Source of the DNA: CAZMRF01 sp964568735
GTDB lineage: Bacteria; Acidobacteriota; Polarisedimenticolia; JACPZX01
DNA length: 46,465 bases
NCBI GenBank assembly: GCA_964568735.1
Contig: CAZMRF010000037.1
Location: 1-46,465 of the forward strand
Direction of reading: 5' to 3'
Made by a program: the position numbers and the translations under genes. Under the pieces are notes generated by a model, which was given only the letters and a program-made list of their open reading frames with translations, ran no database searches and had not been told where the DNA came from. Shown in pieces: positions 16,653 through 25,158 of this stretch. The stretch's first letter is position 1. Every line of letters starts with the position of its first letter.

Positions 16653-17249
16653 TTAAAGGGGTGGGGGGGATGTGTCAATCTTCTCCGGGCCGCCCGGCTC
16701 GCTCCGGGAGAAGAAGCTCAGGCGTGAGCTCCCATAGCGGCAGGAGCGGCGGCGCTCGATAGGGCCCTCCGCCGCCGGAAGCTCGAGCATGGAATCGTGC
16801 TGCGCGACGACGAGGCCCGCCGGAGCCAGGAGCGACCCCGTCGCGACGAGGCGAAGCGCGCGCAGGATCTCGCCCGCGCCGAAGGGTGGATCGAGGAAGA
16901 CGAGGTCGAAGGCGCCCTCTTCCGCGGCGAGCGCCCTGACGGTCGTCGAGAAGGGGCTCGTGATGATGCGGGCTCGATCGCCGGCGGCGACCGAAGCGAC
17001 GTTCTCCTCGAGGATGCGGGCCGCCGCCCGATCACTCTCGATGAACACGCATCGCCTTGCGCCCCGGCTGAGCGCCTCGATCCCGACCGCCCCCGTGCCG
17101 GCATAGCCATCCAGGAAGCGCGCGCCCTCCACTCGCGCGGCGATGATGCTGAAGAGCGCTTCACGCACGCGGTCCGCGGTGGGCCGTGTCGTGAGCCCTG
17201 CCGGGGCACGGAGCTTCCGCCCCCGGTACTCGCCTCCGATGACCCGCAC
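16653..17249 (-). CDS. rsmD: 16S rRNA (guanine(966)-N2)-methyltransferase RsmD
   Basis: The protein has 198 residues, close to the family length. It begins with the typical RVIGGEYRGRKL, followed by TRPTADRVREALF, the SAM-binding loop FLDGYAGTGAVGIEAL and the catalytic motif as FLDPPFG (DPPF rather than the usual DPPY/NPPF). It methylates G966 of 16S rRNA. GTG at 17249 with AGGAGG 5 nt upstream is chosen; the longer reading adds 43 residues foreign to the family. It is divergent from the flavin reductase gene and is followed closely by the lipoprotein gene. Confidence 0.92.
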   Translation of the reverse strand: MRVIGGEYRGRKLRAPAGLTTRPTADRVREALFSIIAARVEGARFLDGYAGTGAVGIEALSRGARRCVFIESDRAAARILEENVASVAAGDRARIITSPFSTTVRALAAEEGAFDLVFLDPPFGAGEILRALRLVATGSLLAPAGLVVAQHDSMLELPAAEGPIERRRSCRYGSSRLSFFSRSEPGGPEKIDTSPPPL

Positions 17250-17259
17250 GAAACCCTCC

Positions 17260-17289
17260 TTGGCGGCCGATCCGGCGCTCTGGTAGAAT
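17260..17289 (+). promoter_or_regulatory. promoter of the flavin reductase-like gene
   Basis: TTGGCG (17260-17265), 18 nt and TAGAAT (17284-17289) point right in the rsmD/flavin-reductase divergent gap, with the gene start about 88 nt further on. The -35 is imperfect. Confidence 0.45.
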
Positions 17290-17376
17290 TCGGCCCCATC
17301 CTTCAAGCCCCGCTCCGAGCACGCCACCCGATCTCGCGAGGTGCGGGACTGTCTCACCCCGGGAGCGGGAACATCC

Positions 17377-17961
17377 ATGACTACGCGCCGAAGCGACGGC
17401 AGGAAGGCGGAGATGCCGCTCTACAAGTCGGGCTGGCATCCCTCGCCCCTGCTCGGTCAGGTGGTCCTGGTCTCCTCCCGGAGCTGCCGCGGTGAAGACC
17501 ACGTGGCCGCGAAGAGCTGGGTCTCCATGGTCGCCTCCTCGCCCCCCACCCTGTCGCTCGCCTGCCGGCTCTCTCATCGGACGGCCATCAACATCCTGGA
17601 GACCCGGGAGTTCGTCGTCAACGTCCCGGGTGAGGATCTCATCCAGCGGGTCTGGGGCGCGGTGGAGGGCCCCGCATCTGCTCCGGACGGCGCTCCCGTC
17701 GACTGGAGCCTCGCGCCTGCCACACGGGTCGCCGCCAACCTGGTCCGGGAATGCCGGGCCCACCTCGAGTGCGTCCTCGACTCCTCACACAGGTTCAACG
17801 CCGAGGAGATCGCGCTCTTCGGGCGTATCATAGCGGTCAGCGCCGACGAGGCTCTCCTCCAGGGGGATTCCGACGAGCGCTACCGTCACCTGCGACCTCT
17901 GCTGTTCCTGGAGCACGGCCTCTTCGGCGTCGTCGAGAGCGCTCGCCGCGTCGAAGGCTGA
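17377..17961 (+). CDS. Flavin reductase-like, FMN-binding split-barrel protein
   Basis: The protein has 194 residues. The pattern VVLVSSRSCRGEDHVAAKSW, then LSLACRLSHRTAINILETREFVVNVPGEDL, is that of the flavin reductase-like FMN-binding family (split barrel, DIM6/NTAB type), which binds FMN and includes reductases and proteins of unknown substrate. The conserved T-x-x-N-I-x-x-x-x-E-F-V-V-N-V segment is present at about 72-86. ATG at 17377 is chosen; GTG at 17341 would add 12 residues and ATG at 17413 would remove 12. It stands alone between rsmD and the large surface protein, so context gives no substrate. Confidence 0.8.
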   Translation: MTTRRSDGRKAEMPLYKSGWHPSPLLGQVVLVSSRSCRGEDHVAAKSWVSMVASSPPTLSLACRLSHRTAINILETREFVVNVPGEDLIQRVWGAVEGPASAPDGAPVDWSLAPATRVAANLVRECRAHLECVLDSSHRFNAEEIALFGRIIAVSADEALLQGDSDERYRHLRPLLFLEHGLFGVVESARRVEG

Positions 17962-18112
17962 GATCCGAGCCACCCCTGGCAGCCCATCCGCCCGCCGGAA
18001 GGGCTGTGCTAGATTCGGCCTCCCCGGTCGTCGTGCGTTCGCGAAGCCGCGGGCACCCGGCCTCCGCGCCCGGGGGTCCAACCGGCCACGGAGATTCGCC
18101 CGGACACTTTCC

Positions 18113-21100
18113 ATGCGCCGCCAAGCTCACCTCCCGCTCGTCGTGACGCTGCTCGCCGCGAGCACCCTCTCGGTGGGACAGGCACCCTTCTCATCTCCGG
18201 GGCTGCCCGAGTCGTGCGGCAGCCTCCCGCCGCAGCTCTCCTGCACTGACCCTAACAGCGTCGCCGGGGTGCCCGGGGTTTTTTGTGTCGACGTCTCCTA
18301 TGGCAGCGGCCTCCAGGATGGGACCCCTGCCCACCCCTTCGGCAGGATCAACGACGCCCTCGGCGTGGCCGTCACGCGGAACAGCCAGGTAGCCATCGCG
18401 GCGGCCGCCGATCCCAACCTGGATCCCAACACCCTCACGATCCTGAGAATCGAGGTGCGCCCCGGGATCTACCGGGAGAACGTCTTCCTCCCGTCGGGCC
18501 TCTGCCTGCTGGGGTCGGGCTCCGCGGTGACCACGATTGCGCCCTCGCTCTCCGGCACGGCCCTGACCGTGGCTTCCTCCTCGGCGCAGACGGCGGTGGA
18601 TGGATTCACGATCCGCGATGGGAGGGGCTTCTACGGGGCCGGCCTGGTCGTCCAGGGGGGATCCCCGGTCATCTCGAACAACATCATCGAAGGAAACGAG
18701 GCGCGGCAGATCGGGAGCTCGCAGGGGCGCGGCGGGGGACTCGGGCTCTCCGGGACGCCTCTCATCGAGGGGAACGTCATCCGGAACAACTCTGCGGTGG
18801 GGGGGTCGGGCGGCGGGATCGTGGTGAGCACCGGATCTCCGATCATCCTGCGCAACTGGATCCAGGGTAACCGGGCGCTCGCCTCGGCCGACAGCTACTT
18901 CGGCTACGGAGGCGGGATCTCCGTCGAGAGCACGGTTCTGCAGCCCATCATCATGAACAACGTGATCACGGGCAACCTGGGCCAGGGCGCCGGCGGCGGG
19001 ATCGACCTGTACCGGTCGAGCCCGATGGTGGTCAACAACGTCATTGCCGGTAACATCGCGGAGGGCGTGGGGCGTCTTCCGGGCGACGGCGCCGGGATCA
19101 ACCTCCTGGGCGAGCGCAGCGACCCTACGTTCGAGAACCCGCCGATCGTGAACAACGTGATCACGGGGAACTTTGCCGCCGGAACGGGAGGGGGGCTCAA
19201 CTCCCTCAAGGCGAGGCCGCTCCTCGTCAGCAACGTCTTCCACGCCAATGCCCCCGAGGACGCCGGCAACGTCAGGAGCCCCATCGGCATCGACGGAAAC
19301 CTCTCCGCGGACCCCGGCTTCCAGAGCGGCACCTTCATCCCTGCCTCCGGGTCTCCTCTCATCGAGGCGGGATCGAACGGGATCCTCCTGGAGGAAGGCG
19401 GGCCGGACGACGACCTCGCCACGAGGGACGACAATCTCTTCAGGCGGCTCGTCCTGGTGCCGGCGCTGGACCTGGCCAGCACCCCCCGCCCGCTCGACAG
19501 CACGGGATCCGGCAAAGCGAGCTTCGACATCGGCGCCTACGAGGCCCTTCCGCCCGGCTCCGTTGCCGGTGATGTGGACGGGGACGGCGTCGTCGAGGAC
19601 GCCGATGCCGATCCCAACACGCTGGCTCCCTGCTCTCCCCTCGACCCGAACAGCCCCGTCCCGTGCGACGACAACTGCCCTCAGGCCTTCAACCAGCTCC
19701 AGGAGGACAGTGACCTGGACGGCATCGGGGATGTCTGCGACACGTGTCCGACGATCACCGCCACGATGGACAGCGATGGCGACGGCGCTGTCGACCACGC
19801 GGATTTCGACCTCGATCTCGTGGGCGACGAGTGCGACCTCGACAAGGACAACGACGCCGTCCTCGAGAGCACGGGCGACGGCGACCCCAACGTCTACCTC
19901 CCCTGCGAGCACGGCAAGGTCGAATCCTGCGACGACAACTGCACCGACGTCACGAACGCCACGCAGCGCGACCGCGACCGGGACCGGGTGGGCGACCTGT
20001 GCGACAACTGCCCGACGAAGCGGAACGGCGACTGCGATCTCGACATCGAGCTCTGCGACATCAACAAGAACGGGACCACGACGTCCGACGAGGAGATGGT
20101 GGGGCGCCAGAAAGACACCGATGGCGATTTCTTCGGCGACCCCTGCGACAACTGCCCGGCCCTGCCGAACGGAAACTGCAGCTTCGACATCGCCAGCTGC
20201 GACCTGACCGGTGACGGCGAGCTCAGCCAGGAGGAATTCCTCCTGGGTAACCAGGTCAGCAAGGACAGCGACGATCTCGGCGACGCCTGCGACGGCGACG
20301 CCGACAACGACGGCATTCCAAACCTCCTCCCCCCGCTGCCCTTCGCCCAGCGGGTCCTGGTCGACCCCAACACACCTCCCGACAATCCCTGCTTCGGCGG
20401 CGCGACGGCCGGGTGCGACGACAACTGCACGACGCGGAAGAACGGCAAGCAGGCCGATCGGGACTTCGACGGCGTCGGCGACGACTGCGACAACTGCAAG
20501 GACAACGCCAACGGGATCTGCAGCGCCGGAGCGCTCTTCTGCGACGCCGACGGCGACGGCAGCGTGACCGCGGGGGAGATCCAGAAGGGAGGCCAGGCCG
20601 ATATCGATCTCGACGGAATGGGCGACGCCTGCGACGCCGACAGCGACAACGACCAGATCCGGGACGACGGCGACATGGACGGATTCGTCAACCCGGACGA
20701 CCCCAACACACCGCGCGACCCCAACACGGTCTGCCCCTCGGCCGATCCGAACTCGCCTACCGTAGACTGCGACGACAACTGCATCAGCGCGTCGAACGCC
20801 TCGCAGGTGGATACGGACGACGACGGATTCGGCGATGCCTGCGACACCGACGCCGACGGAGACGGCATCCTCCAGAACGGCAGCGGGAACGGAGTGCCGG
20901 GGCTCTTCCCCTGCACCGGCGGGGCTTCCTCGGGGTGCGACGACAACTGTCCCGTGGACCTCAACCCTCTCCAGGAGGACACGGACGGGGACGGATTCGG
21001 CGACGCCTGCGATCACTGCCCGCTCCTCGCCGACTCGCTGCAGCGCGACGCCGATGCGGACGACATCGGAGACCTTTGCGACGACGACGCCGATGGCGAC

Positions 21101-22195
21101 ATGGTCCTCGAGGATGCCGACGGCGACCCCAACACGACGAGCCCCTGCCTTCCCGATCCGAACGGGATGTTCGCGGCCTGCGACGACAACTGCCCCGGTG
21201 AGAGCAACGAGCTCCAGGAAGATCAGGACGCCGACGGATTCGGCGACCTCTGCGACAACTGCCCGGAGGCGAGCAACCCCTTCCAGCTCGATCCGGACAG
21301 GGACGGCTTCGGCACCGAGTGCGACATCGACATGGACCAGGACGGAGTCGCCGATGACGGCGACAACAGCGGCCTCCCGGGCGACAGGCCCTGCACGGGG
21401 CTAAGCCAGGGGTTCCATTGCGACGACAACTGCCTGCTGGTCGTGAACCCCGAGCAGAAGGATCTGGACCAGGACGGAACAGGGGATCTCTGCGATACGG
21501 ATTTCGACGGCGACGGCGTCGTCCAGAACTTCGATGGCGACCCCAACACCTCGAATCCCTGCCTGCCCGATCCCAACGGCCTCTTCGGCTCCTGCGACGA
21601 CAACTGTCCCATCACCCCCAACCCGTCGCAGGAAGACCTGGACGCCGACGGCGCGGGAGACTCCTGCGATACCTGCCCGGGCGACACGACCGCCAACCCC
21701 TCCGACACCGACGGGGACGGCGTGGGCGACGCGTGCGACAACTGCCCCGGAGTCCCCAATGCAACGCAGGGGGACGGCGACGGGGACGGCACGGGCGACG
21801 CCTGCGAGGGCACTCCTCTCGCCCTCGACGTCGAGCTCCGCGGAGGCAGCGATCCTGTCGCCGTCCCGGGCAGGAGCATCCGCTTCACGGTTTCCGCGGA
21901 GAACCGCACGGCGGTCGGCGAACGGCTCGATCTCCGGATCAGCCTCTACGCACCGGGCAAGGGTCCGAAGACCCTCGGCACGACCACCATGGGCTTCTGC
22001 CTTCTGGACAGCACGGGAGAGGCGAGACGGATACTGACGACCCTCGATGCCCATGCGGCGGGTGGTACCCAGCTGCGCCTGAACATGAACCTGCCCGGGA
22101 ACGGGAAGCCTGGCACCTGGCTCCTCCTCGTCGAGGCCTGCCCCGAGAGCGGCGGCGCGGCGCTGACGAAGGCGCTCGCCGTGGCGGTGAAGTAG
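18113..22195 (+). CDS. Giant secreted protein: right-handed beta-helix, TSP3/EF-hand calcium repeats, C-terminal beta domain
   Basis: The protein has 1360 residues. A signal peptide is cleaved near residue 23 (LSVGQA). Residues 60-480 form a DUF1565/NosD-like parallel beta-helix with repeated I-x-N-N-x-I-x-G-N rungs. Residues 485-1230 hold about fifteen thrombospondin type 3 calcium repeats (DxDxDGxGDxCDxCP), with at least three EF-hand or dockerin-like loops embedded (CDINKNGTTTSDE, CDLTGDGELSQEE, CDADGDGSVTAGE). A final beta-sandwich-like domain of about 125 residues follows. It should be extracellular, calcium stiffened and possibly glycan binding. An extended -10 (TGCTAGATT, 18008-18016) is a weak promoter candidate; no strong ribosome binding site is seen before the ATG. 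Confidence 0.85.
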   Translation: MRRQAHLPLVVTLLAASTLSVGQAPFSSPGLPESCGSLPPQLSCTDPNSVAGVPGVFCVDVSYGSGLQDGTPAHPFGRINDALGVAVTRNSQVAIAAAADPNLDPNTLTILRIEVRPGIYRENVFLPSGLCLLGSGSAVTTIAPSLSGTALTVASSSAQTAVDGFTIRDGRGFYGAGLVVQGGSPVISNNIIEGNEARQIGSSQGRGGGLGLSGTPLIEGNVIRNNSAVGGSGGGIVVSTGSPIILRNWIQGNRALASADSYFGYGGGISVESTVLQPIIMNNVITGNLGQGAGGGIDLYRSSPMVVNNVIAGNIAEGVGRLPGDGAGINLLGERSDPTFENPPIVNNVITGNFAAGTGGGLNSLKARPLLVSNVFHANAPEDAGNVRSPIGIDGNLSADPGFQSGTFIPASGSPLIEAGSNGILLEEGGPDDDLATRDDNLFRRLVLVPALDLASTPRPLDSTGSGKASFDIGAYEALPPGSVAGDVDGDGVVEDADADPNTLAPCSPLDPNSPVPCDDNCPQAFNQLQEDSDLDGIGDVCDTCPTITATMDSDGDGAVDHADFDLDLVGDECDLDKDNDAVLESTGDGDPNVYLPCEHGKVESCDDNCTDVTNATQRDRDRDRVGDLCDNCPTKRNGDCDLDIELCDINKNGTTTSDEEMVGRQKDTDGDFFGDPCDNCPALPNGNCSFDIASCDLTGDGELSQEEFLLGNQVSKDSDDLGDACDGDADNDGIPNLLPPLPFAQRVLVDPNTPPDNPCFGGATAGCDDNCTTRKNGKQADRDFDGVGDDCDNCKDNANGICSAGALFCDADGDGSVTAGEIQKGGQADIDLDGMGDACDADSDNDQIRDDGDMDGFVNPDDPNTPRDPNTVCPSADPNSPTVDCDDNCISASNASQVDTDDDGFGDACDTDADGDGILQNGSGNGVPGLFPCTGGASSGCDDNCPVDLNPLQEDTDGDGFGDACDHCPLLADSLQRDADADDIGDLCDDDADGDMVLEDADGDPNTTSPCLPDPNGMFAACDDNCPGESNELQEDQDADGFGDLCDNCPEASNPFQLDPDRDGFGTECDIDMDQDGVADDGDNSGLPGDRPCTGLSQGFHCDDNCLLVVNPEQKDLDQDGTGDLCDTDFDGDGVVQNFDGDPNTSNPCLPDPNGLFGSCDDNCPITPNPSQEDLDADGAGDSCDTCPGDTTANPSDTDGDGVGDACDNCPGVPNATQGDGDGDGTGDACEGTPLALDVELRGGSDPVAVPGRSIRFTVSAENRTAVGERLDLRISLYAPGKGPKTLGTTTMGFCLLDSTGEARRILTTLDAHAAGGTQLRLNMNLPGNGKPGTWLLLVEACPESGGAALTKALAVAVK
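19570..21810 (+). repeat. TSP3 calcium-repeat array at the DNA level
   Basis: The coding repeats share near-identical DNA such as TGCGACGACAACTG and GGCGACGCCTGCGAC many times over about 2.2 kb. This is a coding tandem array of divergent units, not a CRISPR: the units have no regular spacer and are in frame. Such an array is prone to collapse in short-read assembly. Confidence 0.85.
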
Positions 22196-22285
22196 CTTCG
22201 GCGACTCCGGCCCCGCTGAGCGTCACGCTTTTCGAGTGCCCCTCGGAGCGATCACCAAGGGGACGACCCCCTCACGGCGCACGGC

Positions 22286-22315
22286 TTGACAGCGCCGGGC
22301 TTCGTCGGCTAGTAT
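22286..22315 (+). promoter_or_regulatory. promoter of nadA
   Basis: A perfect -35 TTGACA (22286-22291), 18 nt and TAGTAT (22310-22315) precede nadA. The predicted start is near 22322, directly at a 13-bp palindrome, giving a leader of about 65 nt. Confidence 0.7.
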
Positions 22316-22325
22316 GCGTACGTTC

Positions 22326-22338
22326 TACACTAAGTGTA
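22326..22338. promoter_or_regulatory. candidate operator (NrtR-type) at the nadA start site
   Basis: TACACT-A-AGTGTA is a perfect inverted repeat of 6-bp arms with one central base, placed 10 nt after the nadA -10, where a bound repressor would block transcription. The second gene of the unit encodes an NrtR-like regulator, which in other bacteria represses NAD genes from palindromic sites. TAGTAT and ACACTA flanking 22310-22332 form a second, imperfect wider palindrome. Which one is bound cannot be told from sequence alone. Confidence 0.5.
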
Positions 22339-22386
22339 CCGATCCCTGAGGGCAGGACGACGCTCACCACCGACAACACCTCCACC

Positions 22387-23379
22387 GTGACGGCCGGAGA
22401 AGGGCTGCGGGAGCGCCTCGCGCCGCTGGGCGACCCGTGGCGATACGGCACCGAGGCCTGCCACGCCTACGCGGAGGTCATCGAGCGGATCCGTGAGCTG
22501 AAGAAGCAGAGGAACGCGGTGGTCCTCGCCCACAACTACCAGCGCCCCGAGATCTTCGAGGTGGCCGACCACGTGGGCGACTCGCTCGAGCTGGCGAGAA
22601 AGGCCGCCGAGGCGGACGCCGAGGTGATCGTCTTCTGCGGCGTCAGGTTCATGGCCGAGACCGCCAAGATCCTGAACCCCCGCGCCACCGTGCTGCTGCC
22701 CGACCCGGGCGCCGGCTGCACTCTCGCCGACAGCGTGACGGCCGAGGCCCTCGAGGAGCGCAAGGCGGAGCTCAGGGCGGTCTATCCCGACCTCCAGGTG
22801 GTCACCTACGTGAACACGAGTGCGGAGGTGAAGGCCGCTTCCGACGTCTGCTGCACCTCCTCCAATGCCGTCAGGATCGTGGAGGCCATTCCGGCCCGCC
22901 ACGTTCTTTTCGTCCCGGACCGGAACCTGGCCGATTACGTGCAGCGCAACAGCGCCAAGACGATCCTCTCGTGGGACGGGAACTGCTACGTTCACCACCA
23001 GATCACGCCGGAGCAGATCGAGAAGGTCCGGCGCCAGGTTCCAGGGATCCAGGTCCTCGCGCACCCCGAGTGCCGCGAGGACGTCCTGAAGCTGGCCGAC
23101 GCCGTCCTCAGCACCAGCGGCATGGCCAGGTACGCCCGCGCGGCCGACGCCACGAAGTTCCTCGTGGTCACCGAGTGCGGGCTCTCGGATAGACTCGTGC
23201 TCGAGGTGCCCGACAAGAGGTTTTACAAGGCTTGCAAGCTGTGCGCGTACATGAAGATGATCACGCTGGAAGGGACCCTCGAGTCCCTCGAGACGATGAC
23301 CCACGAGATCACGCTCGAGGAGGAGGTCCGCGTGAAGGCCCGGCGCGCGCTCGACCTCATGCTCGAGCTCGGCGGCTGA
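22387..23379 (+). CDS. nadA: Quinolinate synthase NadA
   Basis: The protein has 330 residues. NadA motifs are clear: VVLAHNYQRPEI, VGDSLELARKAAE, FCGVRFMAETAKIL, ADSVTAE, YVNTSAEVKAASDVCCTSSNA, LFVPDRNLADYV and HPECREDV, ending in CKLCAYMKMITL. Cysteines in these blocks include the three 4Fe-4S ligands. It condenses iminoaspartate and dihydroxyacetone phosphate to quinolinate, the first committed product of de novo NAD synthesis. No in-frame ATG lies before the conserved region; GTG at 22387 is the first usable start after the promoter but lacks a clear ribosome binding site. nadB and nadC are not in the window. Confidence 0.95.
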   Translation: MTAGEGLRERLAPLGDPWRYGTEACHAYAEVIERIRELKKQRNAVVLAHNYQRPEIFEVADHVGDSLELARKAAEADAEVIVFCGVRFMAETAKILNPRATVLLPDPGAGCTLADSVTAEALEERKAELRAVYPDLQVVTYVNTSAEVKAASDVCCTSSNAVRIVEAIPARHVLFVPDRNLADYVQRNSAKTILSWDGNCYVHHQITPEQIEKVRRQVPGIQVLAHPECREDVLKLADAVLSTSGMARYARAADATKFLVVTECGLSDRLVLEVPDKRFYKACKLCAYMKMITLEGTLESLETMTHEITLEEEVRVKARRALDLMLELGG

Positions 23380-23438
23380 GCCGCCCCCGCCCGGAGCACG
23401 GCCCCACCGGAGCCCCCGGGCGCCAGGACCACCCCTGG

Positions 23439-24074
23439 GTGGCAGTGGACGTCGTCGTCTTCACGATCGAAGGCGGCGAGCTCCAGGCTCTTCTCGTCAA
23501 GATCAAGAGCGGCCCCTGCGCGGGGCAGTGGGCTTTCCCGGGCGGGCTCGTGGGCCTGCACGAATCCACCGAAGAGGCTGCGCGGCGCGAGCTCTCCGAG
23601 AAGACCGGCGTCACCGACCTCTACCTCGAGCAGCTCTACACCTTCGGCGAGCCGGATCGGAACCCGACGCACAGGGTCGTCTCCGTCGCCTACTTCGCGC
23701 TCGTGCCTCGAAGGGGAGCCTACCTCCGGACGACTCCGAAGTACGCCGACACCGCGTGGAGGATCGTCCGGACGCTGCCCCCCCTGGCCTACGACCACAA
23801 CGACGTCGCGGTCCTCGCCGCGGAACGGCTCCGCGCCAAGCTGGGCTACACGAGCATCGCCTGGAGCCTCCTCGACGCGTCCTTCACGCTCACGGAGCTC
23901 CAGGAGGTCTACGAGGTGATCCTCGGGCGCCCCCTGGACCGTCGCAACTTTCGGAAGAAGATCCTCTCGCTCGGGCTGGTCAAGGAGGCCCGCGGCCAGC
24001 GCCGCGGCGCCCACCGCCCGGCCCAGCTCTTCGCCTTCCGGAGCCGCGAGCCGCTCATCACCGAGATCCTCTGA
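23439..24074 (+). CDS. nrtR: NrtR-like transcriptional regulator (Nudix domain plus winged helix)
   Basis: The protein has 211 residues. The N-terminal Nudix domain (VAVDVVVFTIEGGELQALLV, QWAFPGGLVGLHE) carries the Nudix box as GLVGLHE-x7-RELSEKTGV. The REUxEExGU consensus is broken because the second catalytic Glu is Lys, as expected for a regulator that senses ADP-ribose-type ligands rather than hydrolysing them. The C-terminal third (FTLTELQEVYEVILGRPLDRRNFRKKIL) is the winged helix of the NrtR family. It follows nadA by 59 nt, so it probably represses nadA and itself. GTG at 23439 is the first plausible start; 23445 is an alternative. Confidence 0.85.
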   Translation: MAVDVVVFTIEGGELQALLVKIKSGPCAGQWAFPGGLVGLHESTEEAARRELSEKTGVTDLYLEQLYTFGEPDRNPTHRVVSVAYFALVPRRGAYLRTTPKYADTAWRIVRTLPPLAYDHNDVAVLAAERLRAKLGYTSIAWSLLDASFTLTELQEVYEVILGRPLDRRNFRKKILSLGLVKEARGQRRGAHRPAQLFAFRSREPLITEIL

Positions 24075-24075
24075 G

Positions 24076-25158
24076 CTACTGGTAGATGTTGTAGAGGAAA
24101 CGGCCCGTCACTCCCTCGCTCTCCTTCGGGAAGGTGTCGGGGAGGGGCGGCAGAGGGTTCGAGGCCTCGAGGGCCAGGACGGCCGCGCTGTCGTAGGCGG
24201 GGACGCCCGACTCGTCCAGGATGCGGATCCCCGTGAGCGTCCCGTCCTTCTCGATGACGAAGCGCACGGTGACCGCGCCCTTCTGGCCGGTGTAGATGGC
24301 CGGCGGCATCCGCGCATGCCAGTTGGACCAGATGATCCAGTAGATGCGCCGCGCATAGGGCCCCCAGTCGAACCCCTTCGTGTCGAAGGAGAGCGTCCCC
24401 GTCGGCGTCGAGAGCCCGGCCGTGGGATTGTCGAACCGGTAGGGAGCTCCGCCCCCGCCGCCCACCGATCCGCTCGCTTCCATTCTGCTGAGTGCCTGCC
24501 GCAGGCGGGCCCCTTTCTCCTCGAGATCCGATGCCTCCGCGCCGCCGGATCCCGTCTTCTCCGGACGCTGAGCGAAGAGCAGCCTCCCTTTCGAATCTCC
24601 AGCGTCGAGGGAGTCCCGCTTCTCCTCCGAGGGCTCGGCTTCCCAGCCGCTGCCGCCCTGATCCGGCGAGGAAGGAGGCGGGGCGGCATCGGCCTGCCCT
24701 GGAGCGTTCCTCTGGGGAGAACCCAGCTCCCCCTCCGCGATCATGGCCGGCGTGTTGCCGCGCGAGAAGGGCCCGGCCATGGCGGGATCCGGGGGCTGCT
24801 CCTCCTGCCCGCGCCGCCGATCCCTGTCGGAGGCCATGCGGGCCTCGGGGTTGGGCTCGGGGGGCCTGGGCGCATCCTGCACGAAGGCCATGGGGATCCG
24901 CTCATCGTCGGGGCGGCCGGACATGCCGAACAGCAGCCGGGAGCTCGATCCGGGAAGGAAGAAATCCCGCGGCACCACGAGGAGGCCGATCACGAGGAGG
25001 GCGTGGAGGAGCAGGCTGGCCAGGAACGCCTCCCGCCCGCTCATGGGCGTGGCGGAGGGCCTGGGTGCGAGCGCCCGAAAGTCTGGGACGTCGTCCGGGT
25101 CGTCGCCCGCATCTCCCCGGCCGGCCGACGGGGGCGGCAGGATGGGGCCGACGCTCAA
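24076..25158 (-). CDS. TonB-like energy-transduction protein
   Basis: The protein has 360 residues. A single membrane segment (FLASLLLHALLVIGLLVVP, about 44-62) is followed by a long Pro/Gly/charged periplasmic linker and a C-terminal TonB domain (about 285-350: VTVRFVIEKDGTLTGIRILDESG, then AALLAL-type helix and NPLPPLP). TonB proteins couple the inner-membrane proton gradient to outer-membrane transporters; no exbB/exbD lie here. TTG at 25158 overlaps the stop of the serine hydrolase (TTGA), implying coupling; ATG at 25044 would start just before the membrane segment. The stop lies one base from the convergent nrtR stop. Start uncertain, family likely. Confidence 0.7.
   Translation of the reverse strand: MSVGPILPPPSAGRGDAGDDPDDVPDFRALAPRPSATPMSGREAFLASLLLHALLVIGLLVVPRDFFLPGSSSRLLFGMSGRPDDERIPMAFVQDAPRPPEPNPEARMASDRDRRRGQEEQPPDPAMAGPFSRGNTPAMIAEGELGSPQRNAPGQADAAPPPSSPDQGGSGWEAEPSEEKRDSLDAGDSKGRLLFAQRPEKTGSGGAEASDLEEKGARLRQALSRMEASGSVGGGGGAPYRFDNPTAGLSTPTGTLSFDTKGFDWGPYARRIYWIIWSNWHARMPPAIYTGQKGAVTVRFVIEKDGTLTGIRILDESGVPAYDSAAVLALEASNPLPPLPDTFPKESEGVTGRFLYNIYQ

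Noticed and set aside
18191..21016. Minus-strand open frame of 941 codons opposite the TSP3 protein
   Set aside because: The frame stays open because the Asp-rich plus-strand repeats read as Val/Ala repeats on the other strand; there is no start signal or domain.
19570..21810. CRISPR-like repeat array
   Set aside because: Units are in frame, lack uniform spacers and encode TSP3 calcium motifs; no cas genes are present.
21418..22386. Upstream extension of the nadA frame into the TSP3 gene
   Set aside because: The nadA promoter lies inside it, and the extension overlaps a clear gene in another frame.
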